Origin: Siphonodentalium dalli | Taxonomy: Eukaryota > Mollusca > Scaphopoda > Gadilida > Siphonodentaliidae | Assembly (NCBI GenBank): GCA_032622095.1 | Contig: CP136068.1 | Location: 157,259,151 to 157,323,150, forward strand | Direction: 5' to 3' | Length of the DNA: 64,000 bases | Shown: piece after piece, positions 11,002-22,487 of the stretch | Position numbering within the stretch: the first letter of the stretch is position 1 | Layout of the letters: each line of letters begins with the position of its first letter | Translations under genes and position numbers: made by a program | The notes under the pieces: generated by a model | Database searches by the model: none | What the model was told of the DNA's origin: nothing | The model's input: only the letters and a program-made list of their open reading frames with translations

Positions 11002-11465
11002 GATTGAATTTCAAACTGATATTGTGTAAGGCAATAAAATTCCAAATGTTGAATATTTCGACCAGTCACCACCACCCCCAACCTCCACCCCAATCAATAC
11101 ATTTCTGCTTGTATTTGGGGTATTGCTATGAGCCCACCCACCACACCCATCTTCATGTGGCATTGGTACATGTACTAGTACCTACCTTAGCTACTGTATG
11201 TATCATGTACCCCTGTCTTCCCCTACACCTCACCAATACCACTCTCCCCCTTGTACTTTGGACATGTACTAGGACATACTCAACAGACACATTTTTCTCC
11301 AATCATCTTGCCTGTATCATTAAACATTGTTATCCAATCACCTTGCCTGTATCATTATTAAGTACTTAGACATGCCTCTTTACTGTTTAAACCATTGTCA
11401 TCAATTGTTTTGGCAAAGACATTGTGAGGTCATAATTAAAAGATTGTTTGTTTCCCCTCTCCCTA
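11002..11465. other. Non-coding gap
   Basis: C-rich stretch (CACCACCCCCAACCTCCACC) then AT-rich DNA. A 121-codon plus-strand ORF (11004-11369) has no domain, begins inside the preceding MITE end, and looks like a chance ORF. Confidence 0.45.
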
Positions 11466-11499
11466 GATCATGCCATGAATCTCTACTTTAGTTACAGTG

Positions 11500-11717
11500 T
11501 ACAGTAATGCTCTAAGTAATCGACTTCTTAACCACAGCAGAATTATGGGTAACTTTTCAGGATTTAGTCGGAAATATGGCTTGTTGCTATTCATCAGAAA
11601 GCTCATCGGGGAGAGCTTTCCGATGAATAGCAACAAGCCATATTTCCGACTAAATCCTGAAAAGTTACCTATAATTCTGCTGTGGTTAAGAAGTCGATTA
11701 CTTAGAGCATTACTGTA
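11500..11717. mobile_element. TA-flanked foldback MITE, CAGTAATGC family, copy 5
   Basis: TACAGTAATGCTCTAAGTAA...GAGCATTACTGTA with almost perfect arms and centre GGGGAGAGCTTTCC. Inserted inside dispersed repeat D2, whose text resumes directly after it. Confidence 0.83.
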
Positions 11718-11847
11718 TGCCCCTGGCGATCATATTCCATCAGTACAAAACCTGGGAACTTTTTGGTGTTTTGACCCATTCTGACTTCTGACAGGTAACT
11801 TTATAACATTGAACAAACAAGGCAGAGAATATATTTCTTTGTATTTC

Positions 11848-12205
11848 TTTGGACTTGTTCGGGTGCGTGAAATTGATAAGTTAGTACTCGGGCACTATGC
11901 CAACCTGGGGAATATAGTATTCTACTAACATCGCCGAAAATTTCAAAGAAATCGTCCATACCACTCCATAGAAAACACTGTAAGAACTACGCTCAATTGT
12001 AAATATTTCAGGATTCGGATTCGGGATGCAACTACCAGCGATAAGCTAAGACAAATGATTTCACCATCGAGAGCCTCTTTGCATTTAACTAATATATAAT
12101 ATTGACGTGTGTGTTTCCAATTTGGATTAATATTCATAAAAATAACTACTTTGAGCAAGATTATTCTCAATTTCTATTTGATCACCCTACCGGAGTGTCA
12201 CATCA
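11848..12205 (+). repeat. Dispersed element X, copy 1
   Basis: From GGGGAATATAGTATTCTACT to TGATCACCCTACCGGAGTGT this matches 31334-31640 along about 300 bp with scattered changes (shared: CACTCCATAGAAAACA, CTACGCTCAATTGTAAATAT, AGATTATTCTCAATTT). It appears inserted into D2. No protein recognised; small ORFs on both strands do not match between copies. Confidence 0.65.
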
Positions 12206-12636
12206 ATTTAATATTTGTTCCTCAATAATCCACTTCACAGTAGGCAGTGGTTCCATCTTCTCCCTAAAATGTGCCACTATTTCTCTCTATTTTGTTTCCC
12301 AAGGGAGAAGTGACTTCTCTCTCATTTACTTGTATGCAAAACTAGGCATATTTCAAAACCGCATATTTGAAGAGTATTTATTGATTATAATGGTGTACAT
12401 ACTCATTATAATTGTATTATAAACAGGCTCTTGCATCTTGCATTGCATAATACAAAATACGTATTGGATCACATAAAGGTACATGTAATGTTTGAGAATA
12501 AAGTGAACATCAGCCTTTATGACTTTTCTCCCCAATAATCTATTAAGGAGATGTTACTTCTCCCAATTTGAATTCTCCAGGCTGGTCCCCGCTACCCAGC
12601 AGGGAACATAAGGGCTGTGAGTCGGGAGATAAAATC

Positions 12637-12859
12637 TTTTAGGCCAAAGAAAAAAATATTTGTGGTTGGGTTTACCTACCGACCCTATTTTAAACCCCCT
12701 GAAGTTAATTTTTTCTCAAATAATTTCATAAAACTCAAAAAACACATTTAAGCATCTGAGAATAGTTAGATTTCCAAATTATAGTATTTTGTAATATTAA
12801 AAATTATACTAAAATAAATTGTAACCCAAACCAGACTTTTAATTTTCTTTGGCCTTAGG
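12637..12859. mobile_element. Foldback element, AGGCCAAAGAAAA ends
   Basis: Left TTTTAGGCCAAAGAAAA...TTTGTGGTTGGGTTT is mirrored on the right by AACCCAAACCAGAC...TTTTCTTTGGCCTTA. About 220 bp, AT-rich interior, no coding. Family unknown. Confidence 0.6.
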
Positions 12860-13359
12860 AATGGCCTGACTGTTTGATTGACAGCACCACAAACTAGGTA
12901 ATTTTTGGCAACACAATTAACCCTTCTGATCCCATTATCACGTACTTCTTTAGAATCCCGACTGGTAATCTAATATATTCCACACTAATATGAGGCATTG
13001 ACAGACAAGCCACGAATTAATGTTGTGCAGAAAACTACCCTGCAGTTGGGAGAAAGTACGAGCCTAGCTGAGAATACTGTTTGGAGGTACATGTACTAGT
13101 AGCAGCCCTTGGAATTAGCCTAGGCAATAGTCAATGCCTACAGTAGGTAATAGATGAGGCAAAATAATTTGGCCTAGGCAATACTATTTCCTAGGTAAAA
13201 AAGTTCATTGGGTTACTAAAATTTCAGTGTGTAAATCAGAAATACAACTTATTTTGCCAAAAAATGACTTCCTTTCACTATGCGATCTAACCGTGATCGC
13301 AAGGTGATTCTGCGGTATTACCTGCGGTCAATCTCTTTAAGAATTGGTTTATTAGAGCA
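12860..13359. other. Non-coding gap
   Basis: Unique-looking sequence with short CCTAGGCAATA repeats near 13120-13195. No gene. Confidence 0.45.
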
Positions 13360-13532
13360 TACAGTAATGCCCTAAATAATCGACTCCTTAACCACAGCAG
13401 AATTATGGGTAACTTTTCACTCACTGAGAGCTTTCCGATGAATGGCAACAAGCCATATTTCTGACTAAATCCTGAAAAGTTACCCATAATTCGGCTGTGA
13501 TTAAGGAGTCGATTATTTAAGGCATTACTGTA
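13360..13532. mobile_element. TA-flanked foldback MITE, CAGTAATGC family, copy 6 (internal deletion)
   Basis: TACAGTAATGCCCTAAATAA...GGCATTACTGTA with TA flanks. The left arm lacks about 45 bp between AACTTTTCA and CTCACTGAGAGC, so this copy can form only a partial stem. Confidence 0.78.
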
Positions 13533-13656
13533 GCTGTAACATGGTATTATACTCCCATCTTTCTGTGTGACCTATGAATTTTATTTTGCCACTATGTACA
13601 TGGTAAGATCAATTGACCCCTTTCCATCTATTGTCTGCACTTCCTTTCTCTTTCCT

Positions 13657-14046
13657 TTAACCCTTTACCCCACAAACCGGCCAAAACCGGCCAAATAAAG
13701 CTTCAACAGCCTAAAATATCTTCGGTCTGTCTCAATAGAACCATACAAATATGGATATCATTGGAACCGGCTCCTTGACCACATTGTGATAGTTACAGTT
13801 ATGCCCTGTGCCAATGCATTCTCTTATATATGCGAGTCGACCATAGGTCGCCTCGCATATATAAGAGAATGCATTGGCCTAAAAAAAATCTTTTTTTACC
13901 ATTTTTTCTTACATTCTTTAACAATTTTATAATTTTTAATGTGTTAAGCCAATGCATTCTCTTATATATGCGAGGCGACCTATGGTCGACTCGCATATAT
14001 AAGAGAATGCATTGGCACAGGGCCGTTCTGTTGGGTAAAGGGTTAA
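13657..14046. mobile_element. piggyBac-type MITE with two hairpins (copy 3)
   Basis: TTAACCCTTTACCCCACAAA on the left, CTGTTGGGTAAAGGGTTAA on the right. Hairpins at 13810-13878 and 13948-14016 are both intact and in opposite orientation. It sits next to D1 copy 2. Confidence 0.83.
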
Positions 14047-14890
14047 GGGCTTTTCCACACCTGAACTATGTCAGGAGGTGGAAAGTTTAGATGAACCTAC
14101 ACAGAAAACTGAGTTCAAATGTTCAATACTTCTTAAGACTCTCTATTATGTTAGTGAACGTTCAGACGACCACGATTCAATAGTTAGTGGAAAGATTTCC
14201 GTTGTAGGAAGTAACCGGTAGTTGGATTGCGCATGCTCACGACAATGCTCACGTCAAAAAATAATATCAAGCACTGTTTGATTTTAGATGCGAAATCGTG
14301 GTGTATCCTTGGTTACCACCACTTGTGACTAATCGCAGTCGTTTGTATGTAAAAATCGTAGCTGGAAATGATTGCAGGGTAGTCAATCACATGCTTTAGG
14401 AACAACATACGATATCATCATGTAAGACATCATCGCAATCGTGTGAACAAACTATCCACAATCTCGTCGGACCCGATTCTTCCACTTACGATTGTATCGT
14501 GGTCGTCTGAACGTTCACTTAGGTGTAAGCTGGAAAATGGTGAATATCCGTTTTTTTCAAGAATTGATATAAACCTTTGGGCTGATATGAGTTTTAGTCT
14601 CACTTTTAGGTCATATATCCATAGCCAAGTTCCCAACTTACTAGCTATCTGTAACAATGTGGCCTTTATACAAATTGTTTGCTCCCAGCTTGAGTGGACT
14701 GACCTGCATACCAACATTGGGCTAGTTCCTTGATGTAACATGGTATTAATGGCTTCTCACAATTTTCTGACTCACACCTAACATAATGTTGAGATTCTTG
14801 AAGCAGTATTGAACTCAATTATATTGCAATCTGAGCCTTTCATTGTTCGGATAATGTGCTTTTATAGCAGTTATTTCCACTCAATTTGTA
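14047..14890. repeat. Dispersed repeat D1, copy 2, carrying an insertion
   Basis: 14047-14110 is the inverse of 5845-5912. 14519-14750 follows 5561-5780 in the same orientation. 14755-14890 (CTCACACCTAACATAATGTT...TTATTTCCACTCAATTTGTA) is the inverse of 5475-5575. So D1 has inverted ends, and this copy is split by the TTA-flanked element at 14154-14518. Confidence 0.68.
14154..14518. mobile_element. PIF/Harbinger-type MITE with TTA target duplication
   Basis: Ends GTGAACGTTCAGACGACCAC and its complement GTGGTCGTCTGAACGTTCAC, 365 bp, flanked on both sides by TTA (14151-14153 and 14519-14521). The related unfilled sequence ATGTTAGGTGTG is present at 5558-5569 in D1 copy 1. TTA target and this size suit PIF/Harbinger MITEs. 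Overlapping ORFs of about 100 codons on both strands run through its right part and look accidental. Confidence 0.78.
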
Positions 14891-14971
14891 TATTTGCTGA
14901 GAACGCTCTTCCCAAAATGTCCCTTCTAAAACTATGATTAGAGTCATCTTTTTGACAGTTTTATTGTTGTA

Positions 14972-15143
14972 TACAGTAATGCCCTAAATAACCACAGCAG
15001 AATTATGGGTAATTTTTCAGGATTTAATGAGAGCTTTCGATGGAAAGCTCAATGGCAACAAGCCATATTTCTGACTAAATCCTGGAAAAATTACCCATAA
15101 TTCTGCTGTGGTTAAGGAGTCGATTATTTAGGGCATTACTGTA
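14972..15143. mobile_element. TA-flanked foldback MITE, CAGTAATGC family, copy 7 (left arm deleted)
   Basis: TACAGTAATGCCCTAAATAA then directly ACCACAGCAG: a short piece of the left arm is missing, and the centre is shortened. Right arm and terminal GGGCATTACTGTA intact. Confidence 0.78.
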
Positions 15144-15993
15144 ACATGCTTGATGTGGTCTTAAGATGTCTGCAACAGTCAAACTCAACGCCGGTGGAAT
15201 ACCCATTCAAATTCCCTAGAAATTTTACTCTAAAATCACAATCAAATAATTATTTATTGATATTAACATGCGTCTAATTTAAAATAGATTTTTTCATAAG
15301 ACATTGAGATGCATGCACAAGGGGTCGGGCATCTGCTTTTCTTATGGCGCACTGTATTCTGGAGTTCGTTCAGTGTTGCTGCTTATATTGATATTGGCAA
15401 ATAAATGATTCAGTTTCTTTATTTTGGAATTCACGGATTTGTTCGTTCTTTAGATACTACCACCAGTGATTGTGTCATTATCCGAGGTAAATTAACTACT
15501 TTTTTGTTCAAAATTAATTCATTATTTAAAAGTGTTATTTATCAATATTTTTCCCTGAATCACATTCACACAGAGTTCTGAATGTTTGCATGGCGTACAT
15601 ATACATAAAAGTTATAGCACAGAATACTTACATACCGGTAACTGACATACATGTACATGTAGTAGTTTCTCACAAACTTGCCTCAGATAGTAGCTTAACA
15701 TGATGGCTGATGGTGATATTATTAAACTGAAGTATGAATGGATTATTGGATGCCAAAAAATCAATAAAAACATAATGGCATTTAGTTTGAGGTTCCAACA
15801 TTGTCCCTCTGTTGGGCCAACGTTATGCAACTAAGGAGTTTAGTTTCCAAAGGTGTACCTCCGTTGGGGCAATTATTATTAACAAAGAAATATAGCATCT
15901 ACTGTTTGTTCAATGTTATAACGAATGGGTGAGAACATCAAAGAGGTCCCAGGTTTAGTTCTGACCCGCCATATCAAATCCAGTCGTAAGTCG
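15144..15993. other. Non-coding gap
   Basis: No element ends or gene recognised. A 72-codon minus ORF at 15612-15830 has no domain. CCAACATTG / CCGTTGGGGCAA words near 15795 and 15865 form a weak local duplication. Confidence 0.45.
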
Positions 15994-16385
15994 GGATTTT
16001 TTTACCCTGTGCCAATGCATTCTCTTATATATGCGAGTCGACCATAGGTCGCCTCGCATATATAAGAGAATGCATTGGCCTAACAATTATTTATCATTTT
16101 TTTTAAATAAATGTTTCTTACAATTTTTAGGACATAAAATAAAAAAACATCAATTACCCTGCAGGGAGCTCCACACATATATAGAAGCATATAGAAGAGT
16201 GTCGTCTGCTCATGTTTGTCTGGGGCTCTGTGTGGGTGAAATTGTAAAATTGTTAAAGAATACAAGAAAAAATTAATAAAATTGTAAAAAATTGTTAGGC
16301 CAATGCATTCTCTTATATATGCGAGGCGACCTATGGTCGACTCGCATATATAAGAGAATGCATTGGCACAGGGTAAAAAAAAATC
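15994..16385. mobile_element. Hairpin-ended element (GGATTTTTTTACCCTGTG ends)
   Basis: The 69-bp hairpin occurs at both ends here (16011-16079 and 16299-16367, opposite orientation), and the outer ends are GGATTTTTTTACCCTGTGCC and its complement. The termini differ from the TTAA-CCC elements, so the same hairpin is found in a third terminal context. The interior (about 220 bp) is AT-rich and not coding. Confidence 0.72.
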
Positions 16386-16480
16386 CAATAACCAGTGGAA
16401 ACTCTAACTGTTGGAATAAGTTATGAGGAGGAGTGGATATACAGTAATGAGTGGATAGCTCAGTTGATTTGTCTGAGCTA

Positions 16481-16871
16481 CCCCGCTCGACAAAACAAGT
16501 GTCCATTGGCACCGCGGTGTATTTGCCGTTCGGCCGCGGTTTCAGAGTTTGTAACTGCAGTTGAGCACCGCGGGCCGAACGGAAAGTATACTGCAGCCAA
16601 TAGGCAAGTACACTGTGGCCGAACAGCAAGTACACCATGGCCGAAAGGCAACTACAACGCGACCGAATGGCATGTACACCATGGTTAGATTTCTGGTTTC
16701 TTTTTTTCAATTTAATTAACGTACACCGCGGTAACTACACCATGGCCGAATGGCAAGTACACTGCGGCCCAACTGTAGTTAGCCGGTGGAGCCGCAGTGT
16801 AGTTGCATTTCGGCTGCGGTGGCAATGCTAACCGCACTGCGGTTAAGTGGACACTTGTTTGTCCAGCAGGG
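16481..16871. mobile_element. TA-flanked GC-rich MITE
   Basis: Ends CCCCGCTCGACAAAACAAGT and (complement) CCCTGCTGGACAAACAAGTG, flanked by TA at 16479-16480 and 16872-16873. The interior consists of degenerate repeats of GGCCGAA(C/T)GGCAAGTACAC and CACCGCGGTG, unusually GC-rich for the neighbourhood. No protein recognised. Confidence 0.68.
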
Positions 16872-16873
16872 TA

Positions 16874-17580
16874 CACCTTCGACTTCAACAAAAGAAAATC
16901 CTGGACAAATTGGGTGGTGGATCTACTCGATCCCAGTGTGCCTACATCTATACATCTAGGGTATACTTAAAAGTAATTGACCACCTCGAACTTGGTGTCA
17001 CCCCTGTAATTTCTGCAGTATTATACCACAGTAACCTCCAACACTGCGGTAAGGTTACTGCTTCAAGACTTCATGTACACTGTACCATGGTTACACCATG
17101 ATGCATGCAGTCACGGTTTTCAGGCATGAGAATAAATGCAGTGATTCTCCTTATATCTGTGGAACTTAAAGGCACGGATGGCCTTTGGTATAACTTATAG
17201 GTTATAATTTAGAAATAACAGTTTTCCAAATTACGAAAATTTCCCCAAGAATTATTTTCGTAAAATTCTTGGATCTGATGTCAGTTTCAGATCTTATTTG
17301 TTTCTGAAAATACATGTGTATTTTAAACACGATCGCAGTGGATTGACATCATGTAGAACATAACTGATTGCACCATTATTTTGTTACAATGATGGAAGCT
17401 ATATGCTCCAAATAATAGTTCTGATATTGAAATAGTTATGGACTGGAAATCAATGAAATGAACTCGAAAACAGAAAACCAAAACCGCGATGACAACTGAC
17501 TTCAGAAAAATTAACTCTTGGCTGAGGGTTGTGATGAAATAACTAACTCAGACTGTATATGATCACGGTGTCACCCCACG
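16874..17580. other. Non-coding gap
   Basis: Unique-looking sequence. 17160-17270 carries a short segment (GGCATGGATGGCCTTTGG-like, then TAGGTTATAATTTAGAAATAAC) that is inverted relative to 7295-7360. No gene. Confidence 0.45.
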
Positions 17581-17584
17581 GTCA

Positions 17585-18720
17585 GGGGGGGGGGTCGTGA
17601 GAAAATTTACACATACAGGGCCCAAAAACAATTTACAGCCCTTTTGCTACCGACCCACCCTTTTTGTGCAAAAATATTTTTTTTTTCCGCCTGATTTTTT
17701 TGGACCCACGAGTCCTAAAATAAGAAAATCATTTAAAATCTATTCAAGACCAAATCAAACAGAATCAAAGGTAAGTTTTAAATTGGTCCGTTTCTGGCAG
17801 ATTCCAAGTGTTCAAACAATTGAAAAACTATCAACGGTTATGATGTTGTTTTCGACATTGAAAAATACATTTCGAAATAAAAAGTGTTTTATTCTACAGT
17901 ATGCACAGATATTGTGAGGTAATATTTATAGTGCCAATAAGCTAACATTGTGTTTAATTTTTACATAAATAGTCCAGTTACTAATGAATGACTTCTTCAC
18001 TGTTGTTCCCAAAAAGGTGCCACCAACCATCATATCAGAACACCTTATAGCCATACCTGCAATGACAGTTATATATGGTAGTATATAATTATCACTCTTT
18101 GAGCCAAATAAACAGACTGGCATGTTTATATTTTAATTTAAAGTATTTTGTTAGCCAGCACTCTGCAGCACTAGTATTATTTGGTCATTAGACATGCCAG
18201 AGTGAAAATGCCAGCACTATCAGGCACTATTCAAATAATTCAATATTAATTTGAGGTGAAATGCAAACCAGCACTCCTATTCAGTCATCACTTTTATTTG
18301 GCACCAGAGAGTGCTTTATCTTATATCTAAATATGTTCTTAAGTGTTGGTTAAGGTCATAATCTATGTTAGAACACATTTATTAGTGAAAACAACTTAAA
18401 ACAATGTCCATAATGTGGGTTGAAAAAAATTTGCACAAACAATTTTTTTCAGGCCTCTGAGATGCACCCACCCCGCCCGGTATAGGTATGTTTTTGGAAG
18501 ATCTCCCCTGTATTACTTATATCTTATACCTACCCTGTTCCTAAGTGTCTGTAAAGGCCATAACCTGCCTTAGAACACAATTATTAATGAATATATTTGA
18601 AAACAACTTAAAACAAGGGCAAAAATGTGAATAGAAAAAAATTTGCACAAACTAATTTTTTCGGGCCTCTTCGGACCCACCCACCCCGGCCCTGTATGAT
18701 AAAACTTTTGTGCGACCCCC
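17585..18720. repeat. GGGTGGGTCC / poly-T repeat region with a 200-bp tandem duplication
   Basis: 18310-18510 and 18518-18720 are two diverged direct copies (shared GAAAACAACTTAAAACAA, AAAAAAATTTGCACAAAC, CCCACCCACCCC). The start (17585-17720: G run, CGACCCACCC, T runs) has the same flavour. Related pieces occur at 39830-39925 and 41310-41460. Probably an old dispersed element; no protein recognised. Confidence 0.55.
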
Positions 18721-18944
18721 CCCCCTGCCACGGTGGTAAATAATGGGGCATGCTTTCATGCACACGCAATCCAGAATATGTGTATTTCTTACAAGCATTT
18801 CAACATCGTCGACATTACCATGATTTATACGTCGCTTTGTGATGATTAATGGATTTGAATTTTTTATATTGGTTCTCCGAAAGTATATATTGGCCTACAT
18901 GCATATATATAATTAACCTTTCGTAATGTAACTTATCAACATAA

Positions 18945-19085
18945 CCCTCGGTCTTGTTTCCCTTGTGGTTAATTAGTTTAAACTCAAAGTACTATTTTTC
19001 GCTCAGTTTTAAATTCGCGCACCGGCGGGTGCGTGAAAAATAGTACTGCGCGAATTTAAATACGAGTAAGGACTAAGGTATAGCG
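18945..19085. repeat. Foldback repeat GCGCGAATTTAAATACGAGT, copy 1
   Basis: TACTATTTTTCGCTCAGTTT then AAATTCGCGC faces GCGTGAAAAATAGTACTGCG then CGAATTTAAATACGAGTAAG. The same block recurs at 28547-28690 (inverted) and 29187-29270. Non-coding. Confidence 0.68.
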
Positions 19086-19599
19086 GTATGTCCAGCATTA
19101 GCCGCTGAACAGAAAACTCGAGTGACAGATACAGACGATCTCTAATCACTCTATGGGTGCATAGCTAGAGTAGACTCAGTAGAGATTCATTGCATGATAT
19201 TGAGTTAACCCATATTCATGGTATAAACATGTGGCAAACAACATGTGGTCAAACTCTCACATTGAAATAAGACTATTTTATAACAAAATTCCGCAGTCTA
19301 TTAGCAATTTAAATAGCAGATTAGTGAATTTAGTGTAGTCTACTTACCCAACTTCAGAATCGAAGAATGTAGTCCTATTGTACATGTAGTAGGCCTATTG
19401 TATTGTAAAAATCACTGAACAAAAAGCACACGATATATATAATTTACACCAAGTTAAACACAATGTACATTGTAAATGTAATCCGCCTAACTTTATTGGA
19501 CACATGTGCTAGTCATCTTATATCAGGGAGAAAGCTCAAAACTTTCTGGCCGTGTGATATAAAACACTGTTATCACACTGATGCCGATATCACATGTGA

Positions 19600-19930
19600 T
19601 CAATATAAGTGTGCTGTGCAGTGCCACAGAACGAGCACTTCGCTAACGGGTCCCAGTCGGTGTTTTCATTTACTCGCTTTCTCGAGTGTGAATACCAATA
19701 CGCCTAGAATATTTACTTTATTATTCGGCCGACATGTTTATTCCGTCTCAATATTAACCAGCATTTGTGTCACGATAAATCTTAAGATAAGACGACAGGT
19801 AAAAATCTGTCACGTGAATCCTTCAAGCGAGTCTCACAGCCGAAACTCAAAAATAAACCGGAAGCGGACGTCTTACCTGGCGAGGCTTCCAACGGGTGCA
19901 GTCGGGTGTCATGTAAAATCGTAGAATTGA
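19600..19930 (-). promoter_or_regulatory. Possible promoter / first exon of an unseen minus-strand gene
   Basis: On the minus strand this CpG-containing patch reads GCTTCCGG (ETS-like), CACGTGAC (E-box-like) and a strong consensus donor, CCAGGTAAGA, near 19876. This is what a 5-prime exon edge would look like. A 153-codon plus-strand ORF covers the same place but shows no domain. There is no downstream exon I can identify, so this is weak. Confidence 0.2.
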
Positions 19931-20229
19931 ATTACCTCCCTTGATTTGCACTAACACGTTTTATTTAACCAAAATCACTTGTGAAAGGTTGATGGCAACC
20001 TGCGAAATCTTCGACGGGATACAAATTCATACCACTAAATGCTGCAATATTTTGGCTAAGTATCGGTACGGATGTACGGTAGGTCTATAGTAGCTTCAAT
20101 GGGAAATAGACAACATACATTATAGACTAGATCTCGAGTTACCAGCTATGTACATATAGAGGTACACAATGTAGGCCTATTGTGCATTTGCATTCCTTTT
20201 GGAAATTCATGGAATAACATGGAACTGAA

Positions 20230-20700
20230 TTCTAAATCTCAAATTTGCGGCGACTCATTCCAGAGGAATTAGATATTTTCTTTCAGATTTTCGACTCGTA
20301 TGATGAGAACATCAAATCAGAACATACAGTCTCAAATTCGTCAGTAAATTTTCTAGATGTATTTTTTACGGGCCGCCATTTCCCACGAACAAGGTTTCTT
20401 AGACACAAAAGACTCCTTCAAGGAACTGATACCCAACATACGGCACCTTATATATATATATATATTGCATAAAAGCCCATTTCAACCTCCAAGAATTTTT
20501 AAAGGCCTCATCAAATCTCAAATCATCAGCTTTCTCGAATCTACATGGTCTTTTAAAAAGAAGAGTGTAAAATTCTCTTTCAATCTCTCATTCATCCAGG
20601 CTACTCAATGTGCCAGATCTGAAACTATTTATGAATTTCGTCAATTTGAATCACCTTCACTTGCTTTCAAACTGCGCCCGAACGGCTCCAGCTAATCGAA
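20230..20700 (+). pseudogene. Penelope-like reverse transcriptase fragment, frameshifted
   Basis: In one plus frame, residues read ...EHTVSNSSVNFLDVFF. In a second frame, HKSPFQPPRIFKGLIKSQI. In a third, CKILFQSLIHPGYSM. These three blocks come in the order of the C-terminal RT part of Penelope-like elements (an x-x-FLDV strand, the HP-x-x-FKGLIKSQ-x-x-F block, then a short RGYS-like block). At least two frameshifts separate them, one near a (TA)n tract at 20450-20462. No catalytic YxDD and no GIY-YIG domain is visible here, so it is a remnant. Recognition is by motif order only. Confidence 0.55.
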
Positions 20701-22487
20701 CGGAAATGGCAGTTACTGTAAAACAAACAAAAAAACAAAAAACAAAAAAAAGAAGCGTTGCTCTATGAACACTATAGACAATATATTCAAATAGGGAATT
20801 TCTTTCAGAGCATAGTGAGTCATAGCTAAAATTAAGTATCTAATTTTCATTTTCGTTTTTTTTTTCTATCTTTCCCCTGCACGATGATTTACGTCGTCGT
20901 GATGACATCTAGGTTTTCGGTATATGAAATCATGAATGCCTCATTTGGGCGTACAAACCTGTTTCTCTTTAACCGCAGTTTTCATTTTAAGCCAATCGGA
21001 CGTCGCATCTGTTAAGAGGCTCTCTGAACTCTCTTCTGCAGAGTAAGTCTCTATATATATACATCATGCAAGTACATCTTCTCTATATCATTTTTATAAT
21101 AATGCATTATATTACAGTACATATTTCGTATTCGTGAATTGTTGGCCTCATTGTCACGTACCGGTGGGCTGCCCGACTCTTGTCGGACGTTTCACCCAAG
21201 TATAGGGATTTATTCTATGTCGAGTAGGTCCATGTGTCGTGGATTCCAACAGCACATGACTGTTTGTGTGACCTTTGTTTATTTATTTAATGGTTATTCA
21301 TTTTATTTATTACATGATCCTACCCTTATTCCGTTCAATAAACCCATTCTATAAATTGTGATATTAAACGTTCGTTTAATAAGAGGAAATAGTGCCAGGT
21401 GACCTTTGATTTTCGGTTTGTCGTCTGCATGTTTACATTTCGTACGCTACATCTCAAAATACTATGGCTTCCAATATTTGTCCAACAAACTATAATGAAT
21501 GGAGAGTTTGAAAAGTTATGTCATTAAATATACGCCATTAAATACGTCAAGGTGTCTTTATTTATCTGGGACTATTTCTTTACGCGGGCAAACAATGCAT
21601 ACTTATGTGAAACGTGATCGCATGCCTTATAGAAGCTGATGTTAGTTTCGCGTCCTATTTGTTGATTTGAGTATGTTTTGTCGAGCCAAAGGCTCGGTCC
21701 AGACATAATTTACTGGACTCGTTTTGTAAATTCCGCTATAAACTGGGGACTCGTTGTAGATCCTCTATTTATTTAATGGTCGTAAAATTATATATATTTA
21801 TTTAAAAGCATCAGTAATACTATAGGACCACTAACATTTAATGTTCACAACTTGCAGGACAGTGCAATAAAGAAGTGATTTAAGTTATTCCACTGAGCCC
21901 GTGCCATCATATATGCCTTTAAAGATATATATTATACGAACGCGCAATGCCTCTTTAAATTTTTCAACTTAAATGCTAATCAAGTTCTTCATATCCCTAT
22001 ATATAGGCCTACCCAGTAAGTAATGAGTACAATCTGCTAACTTTCGAAAATGAATACTGATATACAATACTCATATACTCCAATAATATTGTGAAGATAA
22101 ACTTCTGATACACCTGGATACACAAGTAATATAATAATATGAAACAAATCAATCCAGTTTTATATTAAAATTCAACATTTCACTTATTGCAATAAATCAA
22201 GTTCTACGTATATATAGGCCTATATATCTCTAATACACTTTAGGATAATGAATAGGCCTATAAATAGGTAATATGAATAACTTTCGAAACGATTGACCGG
22301 AGCATATAATTATATGACCTTTGCGCGGAAATTCTCAATTGTGAAAATAAATTTCTCACGATATCCATGCGCAGTCTATATGAAATAATATGCAAGAAAC
22401 CACGCCCGTTTAAACGTATTCAATCCGATTCGATGGTCCCCATATCATCAGATTCCAACAACAACAAATTGTTCTGAAATGCAGCTC
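20701..22487. other. Non-coding, nothing recognised
   Basis: Could include the 3-prime part of the Penelope-like remnant (to about 21360, where TTCAATAAACCCATTCTATAA looks like a processing signal), but I see no conserved motif. From 21360 to 22487 the sequence is AT-rich with many TATATAGGCCTA words. Small ORFs of 70-85 codons have no domain. Confidence 0.4.

Larger units (their letters stand above)
11466..12260 (+). repeat. Dispersed repeat D2, copy 2, interrupted twice
   Basis: The D2 text (ATGAATCTCTAC...) starts at 11466 and breaks at the MITE 11500-11717. It resumes at TGCCCCTGGCGATCATATTCC, runs to about 11845, and then resumes again after about 12205 with AATATTTGTTCCTCAATAAT...CACTTCACAG. 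Comparison with 59409-59600, where these parts are continuous, supports two insertions into one older repeat. Confidence 0.6.

Noticed and set aside
11004-11369. 121-codon plus-strand ORF as a small secreted protein
   Set aside because: It starts inside a MITE flank, has no convincing signal peptide, and its composition follows a CA-rich stretch.
14430-14741. Opposed ORFs of 96 and 103 codons
   Set aside because: They straddle the right end of a MITE and dispersed repeat D1, and are not preserved in the other D1 copy.
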